Shown here one piece after another: positions 24,797-32,938 of a DNA stretch of 64,000 bases; positions within the stretch are counted from its first letter, which is position 1, and the number at the start of each line of letters is the position of its first letter. This stretch comes from Actinomycetes bacterium. GTDB lineage: Bacteria > Actinomycetota > Acidimicrobiia > Acidimicrobiales > RAAP-2. The stretch covers positions 1 through 64,000 of the forward strand of contig JAKADK010000001.1 in assembly GCA_021820665.1 (NCBI GenBank), read 5' to 3'. The notes under the pieces were generated by a model. That model had not been told where the DNA came from and did no database searches. It saw only the letters and a list, made by a program, of their open reading frames with translations. The position numbers and the translations under genes are program-made.

Positions 24797-26487
24797 CCCG
24801 CGTCCGGCTCTGTGCCGGCTGCGGCGTCAACCCCATTGCCTACATCGGTCGCGAGTACTGCTACGGGTGCGTACCTCGCGTCTGGAAGCGACCGGCCAGG
24901 TGCAAGCGCTGCGGCTCGGAGAAGGACTACTTCACGAACGGGCTCTGCCGCCGCTGCCACCGCCAAGGACCGCTGCGCACGAGTTGCGTCGACTGCTTCG
25001 CGTGGCCGGTGACGCGCCACCACAAGTGGCTCTGTGAGGCATGCCGAGCTTGGCACGTGCGCTTCGGCGAGTCGACCGCCGAGTGCGGGTGCTGCCGGCG
25101 ATCCCTCGTCCTCCACCGCGAGGGCTACTGCCGGCTCTGTTGGCTGCAGGCTCGCGACGTCCGCCTTCCCCACCAGAAGCGCGACGTGCTCGGCGCGAAC
25201 CGCAATGGACAACAGCTGTGGTTTGCCGACATGTTCCGTCAACGGCGTTGGGCATCGTCTGCGACCGTCACCTCGACCGTCGAGGCCGCGTGGCCCGTCG
25301 GCTTCCCGCTCAGGCACCGCCAGCTCGTCCTGTTCGAGACCCCACGGGTCCTCGACCCAGCTCGTTCCTATGACGTGGCGTCGTCGCCCGTGCCCGAGCT
25401 CGCGAGAGCCCTCGATTCCATCGTCGACGAGCACGGTGAGGCGCACGGCTGGAAGAGGCACATGCGCGTCATGGCCTACCGCGCGATCCACGCGATGCTC
25501 GCCGTCCAGGACACGCCGGGGGCGCCGATCCGGGCGAGCGAGCTCGCCGTTCTCTCCCAGTTGCCGAACACCACGATCCAGCCCGTCCTCGAAGTGCTCC
25601 TCGCCGCAGGGATGCTCGAAGACGACCGGCCGGCGCCGCTCGAGGTCTGGTTCGAGCGCCGCGTCCTCGATCTCCCCGATTCGATGCGGACGGAGGTCCG
25701 AGAGTGGTTCCACGCGCTCCGCGACGGCAGCGAGGCCGCGCCGCGCACGCGGCCACGCAGCATCGGGACCGTGTATCGCCGGATCTTCACCGTCACCGCA
25801 GCGCTCGAAGCGTGGGGTGCGGCCGGCCACCAGTCGCTTCGCGAAATCACCCGCGAGGACATCGTCGACGCGCTCCCGAACGACCCCGACCAACGGCGAC
25901 GAACGCTCGAGAGCCTGCGCAGCCTCTTCCGCTTCTTGAAAGGGCGGCGACTCGTCTTCGCCAACCCCACCGCCCGGATGCGCTCGCCGCGGCCCCAGGA
26001 CAGCTACCCGATGCCCGTCGATCCAAAGATCCTGCGGGACGCCCTCAACAGTGCGGACCCGGCCAAAGCCGCGCTCGCCGGACTCGTCGTCTTCCACGCG
26101 CTGCGTAGCGGCGAACTGCGCGCCCTCCTGCTCAGTGACATCGTGGACGGCCGGCTCGCGCTCAACGGGCGGACGATCCTGCTCGCGGCACCCGTGCGCG
26201 AACTGCTTGCAGCCTGGCTCGACGAACGCGCCCGTCGCTTTCCGGACACGATCAACGCGCACCTGTTCGTCAGCCAATACACCGCAGTTCGCCTCGGGCC
26301 GGTGAGCGGTTCGTGGATCAGCACGACCCACGCGCTCCCCGTCCAAGCGATCCGTGAGGACCGCATCCTCCACGAGGCGCTCATCGGGGGTGACGTCCGA
26401 TTGCTCGGCGATCTGTTCGGCCTCAGCGTCGGCGGCGCGGAGCGTTACACGCGCATCTTCGAAAACGACAAACGATTCAGTTCGTGA
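24793..26487 (+). CDS. Zinc-ribbon protein with degenerate tyrosine-recombinase domain
   Basis: A 564-residue protein. The first 120 residues hold about eight CxxC-type knuckles (CAGCG, CYGC, CKRCG, CRRCH, CVDC, CEAC, CGCC, CRLCW), i.e. four zinc ribbons. A central helical domain (about 180-330) is followed by a recombinase-like C-terminal half with a core-binding segment (ITREDIVDALPNDPDQRRRT) and an Arg box (FHALRSGELRALLLSDI). The usual catalytic Lys strand and the HxLRH box are not recognisable; THALPVQAIRED stands where the latter should be. The LGH motif reads LFGLSVGGAERY but keeps a possible Tyr. It probably binds cassette ends as an inactive partner. GTG start in a GTGA overlap. Confidence 0.65.
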   Translation: MTRVRLCAGCGVNPIAYIGREYCYGCVPRVWKRPARCKRCGSEKDYFTNGLCRRCHRQGPLRTSCVDCFAWPVTRHHKWLCEACRAWHVRFGESTAECGCCRRSLVLHREGYCRLCWLQARDVRLPHQKRDVLGANRNGQQLWFADMFRQRRWASSATVTSTVEAAWPVGFPLRHRQLVLFETPRVLDPARSYDVASSPVPELARALDSIVDEHGEAHGWKRHMRVMAYRAIHAMLAVQDTPGAPIRASELAVLSQLPNTTIQPVLEVLLAAGMLEDDRPAPLEVWFERRVLDLPDSMRTEVREWFHALRDGSEAAPRTRPRSIGTVYRRIFTVTAALEAWGAAGHQSLREITREDIVDALPNDPDQRRRTLESLRSLFRFLKGRRLVFANPTARMRSPRPQDSYPMPVDPKILRDALNSADPAKAALAGLVVFHALRSGELRALLLSDIVDGRLALNGRTILLAAPVRELLAAWLDERARRFPDTINAHLFVSQYTAVRLGPVSGSWISTTHALPVQAIREDRILHEALIGGDVRLLGDLFGLSVGGAERYTRIFENDKRFSS

Positions 26488-26524
26488 ACCCAAGTGGTGA
26501 GTTACCATGTTTTCCATAGACGAC

Positions 26525-26538
26525 CCCTTCGGTTCGTC
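26525..26538 (+). repeat. Right direct repeat of the recombinase cassette
   Basis: CCCTTCGGTTCGTC, identical to 23220-23233, 38 bp after the zinc-ribbon gene stop and 39 bp before the tadC stop. Confidence 0.6.
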
Positions 26539-26576
26539 GCTCTTGGGGCTTCGGAAGCCGGGAACTGAAGCACTAC

Positions 26577-27479
26577 TCACAGGCCATGGAGCACCCGTTC
26601 GACGGCGGGGAACCCCAAGAAGAACAAGAACCCGGCGAAGAGGAGGACGACGGGGAGGCTCATGCGCTCGGTGGCCGCCTGGTCGGCGGTCTCGGCCTCG
26701 GCGAGGGCGTGGGTGCGAAGCGAGGTGGCCTTGGCGGCCAGGCTGGCGCGGACCTTGGCGCCCTCGGTGCCCGCCAGGGCGACGCTGGCGGCGAGCTCGG
26801 ACAGCTCGGTCACGCCGAGCTCGGTGCCGAGGCGTCCGAGGGCGGCCCAGGGGGTCTCACGGGCGAGGCGGGCCTGGTCGAGCGCCCGGCGCAGCGCGGC
26901 GAACGCCCACCCCTCGCCGACGCCGGCCGCGTCGGCGAGCGCGGTCTCGACGCCGCCGCCGGCCAGGGCGATGACGACCAAGTCGAGGAAGGAGCTGAGC
27001 GCGTGGCGGAAGTCCCGGCGCCTGCGGGTGGCCTCGGCGTGGACGCCGAGGTCGGGGACGAAGAACCCGGCGACCATCAACACGAGCGCCCCCCACACCG
27101 GCACCGCCACCGGAAGGCCGCCGCCGCCGAGAGCGAGCAGCGCCGCGACGACCGGGGCGAAGAGGAGGCCGACGAGGCCGAGCGCGATCTTCTCGGCCAG
27201 GTGGCGCTCGGGTTGGCGTCCCAAGACGGCGAGGTCCCGGCGCAGCGCGGTGGGCACCAGCCAGCCGGCCCCGGCTCGGGTGAGGGCACCGGCGGCTGGT
27301 CGCCCGAGGCGTGCCGCGAACCCGCCCGGGTCGTCCTCGCCGAGGACGGCGGTGGGTTGAGGCAGGCGGCGGAGCTGGGCGAGGGCGGCGGCCAGTGAGG
27401 GGCGCGGAGGGAACAGGCCGCGCACGACCAACCACAGGCCGCCACCGGCGCCCGCGCCCTCCAGCAGCGCCGCGATCAC
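26577..27479 (-). CDS. tadC: TadC-like type II/IV pilus inner-membrane protein
   Basis: A 300-residue T2SSF-domain protein. Hydrophobic helices are at about 95-150 (IALGLVGLLFAPVVAALLAL; VWGALVLMVAGFFVPDLG), and a last helix ends the protein (LPVVLLFAGFLFFLGFPAVE). The cytoplasmic F domain lies between (FLDLVVIALAGGGVETALAD, GTEGAKVRASLAAKATSLR, AETADQAATERM). It forms the pilus platform with TadB. The GTG at 27479 overlaps the tadB stop. Its 3' side is now cut off from the pilin gene by the recombinase cassette. Confidence 0.88.
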   Translation of the reverse strand: MIAALLEGAGAGGGLWLVVRGLFPPRPSLAAALAQLRRLPQPTAVLGEDDPGGFAARLGRPAAGALTRAGAGWLVPTALRRDLAVLGRQPERHLAEKIALGLVGLLFAPVVAALLALGGGGLPVAVPVWGALVLMVAGFFVPDLGVHAEATRRRRDFRHALSSFLDLVVIALAGGGVETALADAAGVGEGWAFAALRRALDQARLARETPWAALGRLGTELGVTELSELAASVALAGTEGAKVRASLAAKATSLRTHALAEAETADQAATERMSLPVVLLFAGFLFFLGFPAVERVLHGL

Positions 27480-28348
27480 CGCCGTACCCTCGACGGGGCC
27501 TCGGGGATCCCGAGCTTGGCGGAATCGGCGATGATCCGCTCGGTGGTGGCGGGCCGGGTCATGCGGCCGAGCCACACGAACGCTGCGGCGAACATGGTCC
27601 CGACGGCCAGGAGGACGAGCTGGCCGAGCGCGCTGTCGTAGGGGGCGAGGTAGCCGCGGTTCAACACGGCGAGGCCGAGCACCAAGGCGCCCGTGGCGCC
27701 GACGATGACCCGCACCGAGGTACGGGTGCGGGCCCGGCCGGCCTCGACCCGAAGGCGCATGGTGGCCTGGTCCCTCGCGGCCTGGGCGAGGGTGCCGAGC
27801 AGCTCGCCCAATCGCTGGGCCTGGTGGCCGGCGGCGAGCACCAAGGCAGCGACCACCAGGTCACACGTCGGGTCGGCGACGTCGTCGGCGAAGGCCCGAA
27901 GGGCGGGGGCGAGCCGTTCGCCTTCGAGGCGCACCCCCAGGGTCACCACCTCGGCCCGTATCGGAAGCGGCGCCAGCGGGGCCGTCGCGATGATCGCCTG
28001 CTCCAGGCCGGCCGAGCCGGCCATGGTGTCTCGGAGCATCTCCGCCCACCCCGCCACCGCCTCGATGCGCCCCACGGCGCCCTGTCTGGCCCGGGTGCCG
28101 CCCAGAAGGCCCGGTGCGCCCCACCCGGCCAGGGCGGCCGACACGGCGCCCACGGGCCACCGGGTGGCAGCCCCGACCACCACCGCGCCGCCGACAGCCA
28201 AACCGACGCGGAGGTTCGCCCGCTCGACGCCCCGCCACCGGGTCGACCGCGACGGGCGGGGGCGGTCGGTGCCCCGCCAGCCTGCCCACAGGAGTACCAG
28301 CCCGAGGCCGACGCCCACACCGAGCATGGCGGCAAGTGCGGGGGTCAC
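27476..28348 (-). CDS. tadB: TadB-like pilus platform protein
   Basis: A 290-residue T2SSF-domain protein with an N-terminal helix (ALAAMLGVGVGLGLVLLWAG), a central pair (LAVGGAVVVGAATRWPVGAV region), the cytoplasmic motif AGSAGLEQAIIATAPLAPLP, LAQAARDQATMRLRVEAGRA, and a C-terminal hairpin (LLAVGTMFAAAFVWLGRM). Acts with TadC and the CpaF ATPase in pilus assembly. The GTG at 28348 overlaps the cpaF stop (GTGA). Confidence 0.85.
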   Translation of the reverse strand: MTPALAAMLGVGVGLGLVLLWAGWRGTDRPRPSRSTRWRGVERANLRVGLAVGGAVVVGAATRWPVGAVSAALAGWGAPGLLGGTRARQGAVGRIEAVAGWAEMLRDTMAGSAGLEQAIIATAPLAPLPIRAEVVTLGVRLEGERLAPALRAFADDVADPTCDLVVAALVLAAGHQAQRLGELLGTLAQAARDQATMRLRVEAGRARTRTSVRVIVGATGALVLGLAVLNRGYLAPYDSALGQLVLLAVGTMFAAAFVWLGRMTRPATTERIIADSAKLGIPEAPSRVRR

Positions 28349-29658
28349 TGCTCCCACCAGCCCTGGGGGCGATCCAGCAGACCGGGGTCGAAGCCGACGG
28401 CGGCGATCTGGTCCAACGTGTCGTTGCGCAGCGGGGCGCCGGGGACCGCCCGGCCGTCTGGGCCGGGTCGGAACACCTCGTTGGAGACCACCATCGGGCC
28501 CTCGGCGTCGACGACCTCGCGCACCGAGTCGACGAAACGCCGCTCGCCGTCTTGGGCGAGGTGGATGACGAAGTGCACGGCGTTGGCCACCAACAGGTTG
28601 GTCGCCTCGAGCGGGAGACGCTCGGGGGCCTGCACGGCGTAGGTGGCGAGCTTGGAGAACGCCCCCTTCGACGACGAGGCATGCAGGGTGGCCATCGAGC
28701 CGTCGGTGCCCTGGGACATGGCGTTCAACAGGGCCAGGACCTCCTCGCCCCGGGCCTCGCCGACGATGACCCGGTCCGGGGACATCCGAAGCGCCCAGCG
28801 GACCAGCTCGGCCAGGGAGACCCCGCCCTCGCCCTCCAAGTTGGGTTCGCGGGCTTCCAAGGCGACGACGTCAGGGTGCAGGTCGGGGAAGCGGTCAAGG
28901 CCCAGCTCCAAGGAGTCCTCGATCGTGATCAGCCGCTCAGACGGTGCGATGTCGGCCGCCATCGCCCGCAGCAGCGTCGTCTTGCCCGCCCCCGTCCCCC
29001 CGCAGATGACGCACGACTTCTTCGCCGCCATCACGGCCCGGAAGAACTCGCGCAGGGAAAGGTCCAAGGTGCCCATGGCCACCAGGTCGTCGGGGGTGAC
29101 CCGCAGGTAGCGGTGGCGCCGGACCGACAGGCATGGCCGGGCCGCCACCGCCATGAGCGCGAACAGCCGGGAGCCGTCGGGCAGCTGCAAGGACAGGCGT
29201 GGCGAGCCCCGGTCGAAGCGGCGCTCGCCGATGCCGACCCGTGCCGCCGCGGTGCGCAGCATCTCCTCCAGCTCGGCATCTGTGGAGGCGATCGGCTCGA
29301 CCCGCTCCCGGCGCCCGTCGGCGTAGCGGACCCACACCTGGTCGGCCCCGTTCGCGTTGATGTTCTCGATGGCGGGGTCGTCCAGGAGTCGCTGCAGGCG
29401 GTTGAGGCGGAACAGGGCGTCGAAGACCGCCCGGGACAGCTCGTCCTCCTCGGATGCCGAGAGCACCGCCTCGCTGGCGCGGAGCGCGTCGGTCGCCCGG
29501 CGTTCCAGCGCCTCGGCGATCAGCTGGCGGCCGAGGGCCTGCTCGTCTGCCGCCCCAAGCGGCGGGCGCCCTGCCCCGGCGAGGGCCCGCTCCCGCTCGG
29601 ACAGCGCGGCGAGGACCTCGGCGCGCAGACCGCCGACGAGAGCGGCATCGGCGCTCAC
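28345..29658 (-). CDS. cpaF: CpaF/TadA-type secretion ATPase
   Basis: A 437-residue hexameric ATPase that drives Flp pilus extension. Walker A is ICGGTGAGKTTLLRAM (about 231-246), the Asp box is LITIEDSLEL, Walker B is SPDRVIVGEARGEE, and the His box is GSMATLHASS. The N-terminal domain contains INANGADQVWVRYADGRRER. Length and order are those of the CpaF family rather than VirB11. The GTG at 29658 overlaps the tadZ stop. Confidence 0.92.
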   Translation of the reverse strand: MSADAALVGGLRAEVLAALSERERALAGAGRPPLGAADEQALGRQLIAEALERRATDALRASEAVLSASEEDELSRAVFDALFRLNRLQRLLDDPAIENINANGADQVWVRYADGRRERVEPIASTDAELEEMLRTAAARVGIGERRFDRGSPRLSLQLPDGSRLFALMAVAARPCLSVRRHRYLRVTPDDLVAMGTLDLSLREFFRAVMAAKKSCVICGGTGAGKTTLLRAMAADIAPSERLITIEDSLELGLDRFPDLHPDVVALEAREPNLEGEGGVSLAELVRWALRMSPDRVIVGEARGEEVLALLNAMSQGTDGSMATLHASSSKGAFSKLATYAVQAPERLPLEATNLLVANAVHFVIHLAQDGERRFVDSVREVVDAEGPMVVSNEVFRPGPDGRAVPGAPLRNDTLDQIAAVGFDPGLLDRPQGWWEQ

Positions 29659-30494
29659 TGCGTCGCCCCGTTCGACGCGCTCGCGTTGGTCGACGCCACG
29701 GCCGGCTCGGCCCGCCACGGCGTGTGCATCCGACGCCCGAGGCGCGCCCCGACCCTCGCCGAGCTCGACGCTGCCCCGGCCACCGGCTCGCCGGTAGCAC
29801 CGGCAGCAAGGTGCTCGGCCAGGGTGCGCACCGCCCGGGTGAGCGGCGCCATCCGGAGCCGGCGGGCCGACGCCGGGACGCTCACCAGCGCCTCGGCTGC
29901 GGCGGGGTCCCACGCCAGGCGCGCCGCCACCTCGACGCCGAGCGCCTCGGCGATCTCGGCGTCGGGGTAGGGGCCGTCGCCGACCGCCACCAGCGCCACG
30001 GGCACCTGGGCGAGCGGGCGGGCCTCCAGCCACGTGGCCGCCGTGTGGAGATCGGCCAGGCGTGGTCGCACCGCCACCACCAGCCGGTCGGCCCCGGCCA
30101 CGACCGCCAGGGCCGGCGACCCCGGATCGAGCCGCCCGCAGTCGACCACCACATCCGCGTCCAGCTCTCCCAGGCGGCCGAGCAACCTCTCGGCCATGGC
30201 GAGCGTGGCCCGGGACTGCTCGGCCGAGGCCGGCGCCACCACCACGGCCGCTCCGCCGGGCAGCGCCTGGCAGTGGTCGAAGACCATCTCGGGGCTCCCG
30301 CCGTGGCGGGCCGCGGCGGCGAGCGAGACCAGGCTCGGCTCGGGCGGCCAGCCCGACGCCCCAGCCAGGGTCCCACCCGCCGGGTCGGCCTCCACCAACA
30401 CCAGCCTGCGGCTGCTGGGCCAGGTGGCTGCCAGCCCGAGGGCCAGCGTCGACGCCCCGCACGAGCGCACCGACCCGACCGCCACGACGCTCAC
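29655..30494 (-). CDS. TadZ/CpaE-like MinD-superfamily protein with altered P-loop
   Basis: A 279-residue ParA/MinD-fold protein. The first strand and loop read VVAVGSVRSCGASTLALGLA, where MinD proteins have KGGxGKT; the deviant lysine and the catalytic P-loop lysine are both missing. LVLVEADPAGGTLA and ADVVVDCGRLDPGSPAL are the Switch-like strands. TadZ proteins localise the Tad machine at the pole and often have weak or no ATPase activity, which fits. The C-terminal 60 residues are Ala-rich. GTGA overlaps join it to both neighbours. Confidence 0.72.
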   Translation of the reverse strand: MSVVAVGSVRSCGASTLALGLAATWPSSRRLVLVEADPAGGTLAGASGWPPEPSLVSLAAAARHGGSPEMVFDHCQALPGGAAVVVAPASAEQSRATLAMAERLLGRLGELDADVVVDCGRLDPGSPALAVVAGADRLVVAVRPRLADLHTAATWLEARPLAQVPVALVAVGDGPYPDAEIAEALGVEVAARLAWDPAAAEALVSVPASARRLRMAPLTRAVRTLAEHLAAGATGEPVAGAASSSARVGARLGRRMHTPWRAEPAVASTNASASNGATQ

Positions 30495-31192
30495 CCGCCG
30501 ATCCCCTCTTGGACCAGGGCCACCTCGCCCGCCGCGGCCAACGAGGCCACCTCGGCGGCGTCGGAGCGGGCCACCCCGAGCGACACCACCGCAGGGCTCC
30601 CCGAAGTGGCCGACGGCCCCTGGACCGCCAGCACCGTCGCCGGGAGCGGGCGCTGGCCTGTCGAGCCGGCCGAACCGGCCGCCGGCGAGGCGCCGGAGCC
30701 GGAGGCGACCGGGACGACCTGCACCTTGTCCCCCGGGGCGAGATCAGGCGGGTAGGCACCAGACTTCAAGGCCACGGCCACCACATCCGACCCGGCGCCC
30801 ACCCCGGCCCCGGCACCCACCTCGGCGCGGGTGAGCACCGAGCCCAAGGCGAGCGGGACGGCCGCCGGCTGGCCCACCACCGCCTGCTCCTGGCCGGCCC
30901 GCACGCTCGCCACCCCGCCCGGGGCAGACAGCCTCACCGCCCGCAGGTCACCGGCGGTGAGCACCTGGCCGGCGGCCACCGGTTGGGCCACCACCAGCAC
31001 CTCCTCACCGTGTCCGAGACGGACCGAGCCCTCCGCGAACGCCAGCGCACAGCCGACCACAAGCAGCACCCCCACCACGACCAGCGGCAACTGGCGCCGC
31101 CGCCGCCCCGCCCAGGTTCGCTCGCCGCCCGGGCGGGCGGCACCGGGCGCCGTCTGGCCGTTGCTTCGCGAAGGTGCCGTCGTCGTCGCCAA
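30491..31192 (-). CDS. SAF-domain pilus assembly protein (CpaB/RcpC-like)
   Basis: A 233-residue protein with a basic cytoplasmic N-terminus, one membrane helix (LPLVVVGVLLVVGCALAFAE, about 36-55) and an external SAF domain (about 65-125, VLVVAQPVAAGQVLTAGDLR then AVRL). A second beta-rich part follows (APGDKVQVVPVAS, PATVLAVQG). It would guide the pilus through the envelope. The TTG at 31192 is chosen because GAGGAGG lies 5 nt upstream, inside the end of the PKD-like gene region. Confidence 0.8.
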   Translation of the reverse strand: MATTTAPSRSNGQTAPGAARPGGERTWAGRRRRQLPLVVVGVLLVVGCALAFAEGSVRLGHGEEVLVVAQPVAAGQVLTAGDLRAVRLSAPGGVASVRAGQEQAVVGQPAAVPLALGSVLTRAEVGAGAGVGAGSDVVAVALKSGAYPPDLAPGDKVQVVPVASGSGASPAAGSAGSTGQRPLPATVLAVQGPSATSGSPAVVSLGVARSDAAEVASLAAAGEVALVQEGIGG

Positions 31193-31202
31193 TGGATCCT
31201 CC

Positions 31203-32108
31203 TCAGCCGCCTCCCCCGCTCGGGGTGTTGATCGCCTCCGACTCGACGACCCGTACGTTCACGCCGGCCGCCGGACCGCTCTGGGCACCGAGGTTTCCCC
31301 CGCCCGGCGCCCCGGTCGCCGTCCAGGTGACCGACCAGTAGATGGTGGCGGTCACCTGGTAGCTGCCAGGGGCCGCCCAGGTGTAGGAGCAGTCCGTCGT
31401 GGCGTTCGGGTCGTTCGGGTCGTACGGGGTGCCCGGGCCGGCACAGGTGACGCTGGCGCCGTCGCCCATGTCCCAGATCACCTTCGACGGCGTCGCCGTC
31501 GCCGTGGTGGTCACCGGGCCGGCCGAGGCCGACGCCGTCACCGCCTTCCACGCTGCGGGGTCGATCCACAGCCACGTCGCCACCCCCACCAGCTGCGGAT
31601 CCCCCGTCGGCGGCGCCATCTCGATCGTCGGCGACCCCAAACCCAGCCGGCGCACCGCCTGGACGGCCACCACCACCGGGCTCACCTGCGCGACGGCCGC
31701 CACCGGCTGGGCGCCGGTCACCCAGAACGGCGGCATCGGGTCGATCACCCCGGGCCCCGCGCACACCGGGAACACCCACTGGCCCGGCTGGGGCCCGCCG
31801 ACCCCGATCATGGCCGTCGCTTGAGGCCCGCCCGCGCTGTAGGAACAGCCGTAGGGCTGGTTCGGGTTCGCCTTGCCCGGCGGCGGGTCCCCCTGGGCGG
31901 CCCTGGCCCAATGCGAGGCAGAAGGCGGCGTCCAGGTCGTGACACCGGCCTCGACGGTGAGCGTCCCGCCCGAGGCCTCGGCAGCCCCATTCGTGCTCGA
32001 GTAGGCGCCCGACCCGTCGCCCGCCCACGCCCGGGGCGCGCCGAGCACGACGAAGCCGCCAGCGGTGACCACCCCGCAGAGCACCGCCGTCACGACCCGG
32101 GGGCGCAC
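31203..32108 (-). CDS. Secreted PKD-like protein of the Tad locus
   Basis: A 301-residue exported protein. The signal peptide (VVTAVLCGVVTAGGFVVLGA, ending RAWA-GDG) is followed by a beta-rich domain. It includes VIWDMGDGASVTCAGPGTPY and CSYTWAAPGSYQVTATIYW, a PKD-type motif pair of a WDxGDG strand and a late YxW/SYQVT strand. Paired cysteines (CSYSAGG, PVCAGPG, VTCAG, DCSYTW) suggest disulfides. It is probably a surface or pilus-associated adhesion factor. The GTG start overlaps the lipoprotein gene's end. Confidence 0.65.
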   Translation of the reverse strand: MRPRVVTAVLCGVVTAGGFVVLGAPRAWAGDGSGAYSSTNGAAEASGGTLTVEAGVTTWTPPSASHWARAAQGDPPPGKANPNQPYGCSYSAGGPQATAMIGVGGPQPGQWVFPVCAGPGVIDPMPPFWVTGAQPVAAVAQVSPVVVAVQAVRRLGLGSPTIEMAPPTGDPQLVGVATWLWIDPAAWKAVTASASAGPVTTTATATPSKVIWDMGDGASVTCAGPGTPYDPNDPNATTDCSYTWAAPGSYQVTATIYWSVTWTATGAPGGGNLGAQSGPAAGVNVRVVESEAINTPSGGGG

Positions 32109-32659
32109 TTTCCCTCCGTCACCGACTGCTGGGACACCTTCCAGGTCCCCGCGGTCAACACCAGGGTGGCACTAACGCCGTCGTGCTCGGGCGGCGTCAC
32201 CGGCGGCACCGGCTGGCCGGTGCTCTTGTAGACCAGCTCGGAGCTGCTGAAGGTGCAGTCGACCACCGTCGCCGTCGACGAAGAGACCGTCACCACCTTC
32301 GGGTACAGATCCACCGGGCCACGCCCGACGATCCCCTGGCGCTGGTACGCGTACAGGTTCGCCTTCACCCGCTGCAACAGCGGGTCGACCATCGTCGCCG
32401 CCAAAGCCGGGTCCCCGGCGTTGGCGTCGGCCAACGCCCCCTCGTAGGCCGACCAACCCGCCCGATACGCAGCGAGGACCGCAGCTGACCCGCCCGACCG
32501 GCTCGACGACGTGCTCGTAGAGGCCGTCGAGTGCCCGCGGGTGGTCGTCGACGGACCCGGCGCGCCGGTGGTGGCGCCTCCTCCGCACGCCGACAGGACA
32601 ACGGCGGCGATCGCCACCATCGCACCGGCCCACGCCAGCCGGGCCTGCCGCGGCGCCAT
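32090..32659 (-). CDS. Lipoprotein at the head of the Tad operon
   Basis: A 189-residue predicted lipoprotein. A signal helix (WAGAMVAIAAVVLSACGGGA) ends in the lipobox LSAC, Cys at about 24, followed by a Thr/Ser-rich spacer. The compact domain ends with YKSTGQPVPPVTPPEHDGVS and a short beta hairpin; its Cys residues (VVDCTF, GKCAPG) could pair. The ATG at 32659 has GGTGAG 7 nt upstream; an ATG at 32706 would add 15 residues. It overlaps the PKD-like gene by 19 nt. I recognise no family beyond lipoprotein. Confidence 0.65.
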   Translation of the reverse strand: MAPRQARLAWAGAMVAIAAVVLSACGGGATTGAPGPSTTTRGHSTASTSTSSSRSGGSAAVLAAYRAGWSAYEGALADANAGDPALAATMVDPLLQRVKANLYAYQRQGIVGRGPVDLYPKVVTVSSSTATVVDCTFSSSELVYKSTGQPVPPVTPPEHDGVSATLVLTAGTWKVSQQSVTEGKCAPGS

Positions 32660-32760
32660 ATGGCGCTCACCAACCAGAGCGAGGACTTGCCGAGCAACCC
32701 TGTCCATGGCTACCCACCAGATGCTGAACGGCCTCCGGTGACACCCTCCCTTGCCTATGC

Positions 32761-32776
32761 CGCCAGCGAGCTGGCG
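32761..32776. promoter_or_regulatory. Inverted repeat between the Tad lipoprotein and the MmyB-like regulator
   Basis: CGCCAGC-GA-GCTGGCG, perfect 7-bp arms, in the divergent intergenic region. Possible operator for either side. Confidence 0.35.
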
Positions 32777-32899
32777 GGACCATTCATGGTTGGCATGGCG
32801 CAGGGCGGATCGGCGAGCCTCACCGCAGCGAGACGCCTGCAGACTGGATGCTAGGGAGGATCGAGATCGGGGTCCACGAGGAGCCTGGTGCCATTTCAC

Positions 32900-32918
32900 C
32901 TGGTAGTAAACGAACCAG
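32900..32918. promoter_or_regulatory. Dyad upstream of the MmyB-like regulator
   Basis: CTGGT-N9-ACCAG about 20 nt before the ATG at 32939, with a TATGTC box 6 nt before that ATG. This fits an autoregulated, possibly leaderless promoter and argues for the ATG over the upstream GTG at 32888. Confidence 0.35.
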
Positions 32919-32938
32919 CCATCGGGTATGTCCAAGGC

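Larger units (their letters stand above)
23220..26538 (+). mobile_element. Three-gene recombinase cassette inserted in the Tad locus
   Basis: A 3.3-kb segment encoding a tyrosine recombinase, a Cro/CI-like protein and a zinc-ribbon recombinase-like protein in one operon (spacing 4 nt and a 4-nt overlap), opposite in direction to the surrounding Tad genes. It is bracketed by CCCTTCGGTTCGTC at 23220-23233 and 26525-26538. Further weak similarity (TTC(A/G)TGAACCC) occurs 20-35 bp inside each left-hand approach. The Tad genes on either side (pilin; tadC, tadB, cpaF) normally form one run, so insertion is the simplest explanation. Confidence 0.65.
2366..32660. mobile_element. Putative integrative conjugative element with serine integrase, T4SS and Tad pilus modules
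   Basis: The left boundary is the tRNA-Arg 3' half, where the integrase gene abuts and overlaps the tRNA. Cargo in order: integrase, methyltransferases, regulators, type IV secretion genes and an opposed Tad pilus locus with its own prepilin peptidase. The right boundary is arbitrary here. It is placed after the last Tad-associated gene (lipoprotein, 32659) because the following genes look like ordinary chromosomal metabolism. No second copy of the tRNA 3' end was found by eye, so the right attachment site is unproven and the Tad locus could instead be chromosomal. Confidence 0.5.

Noticed and set aside
23191-26580. An 1129-codon open frame on the minus strand across the whole recombinase cassette
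   Set aside because: It mirrors the three plus-strand genes, whose domains and catalytic residues are clear. The antisense product is His/Arg/Asp-rich without domains; GC-rich third positions keep the mirror frame open.
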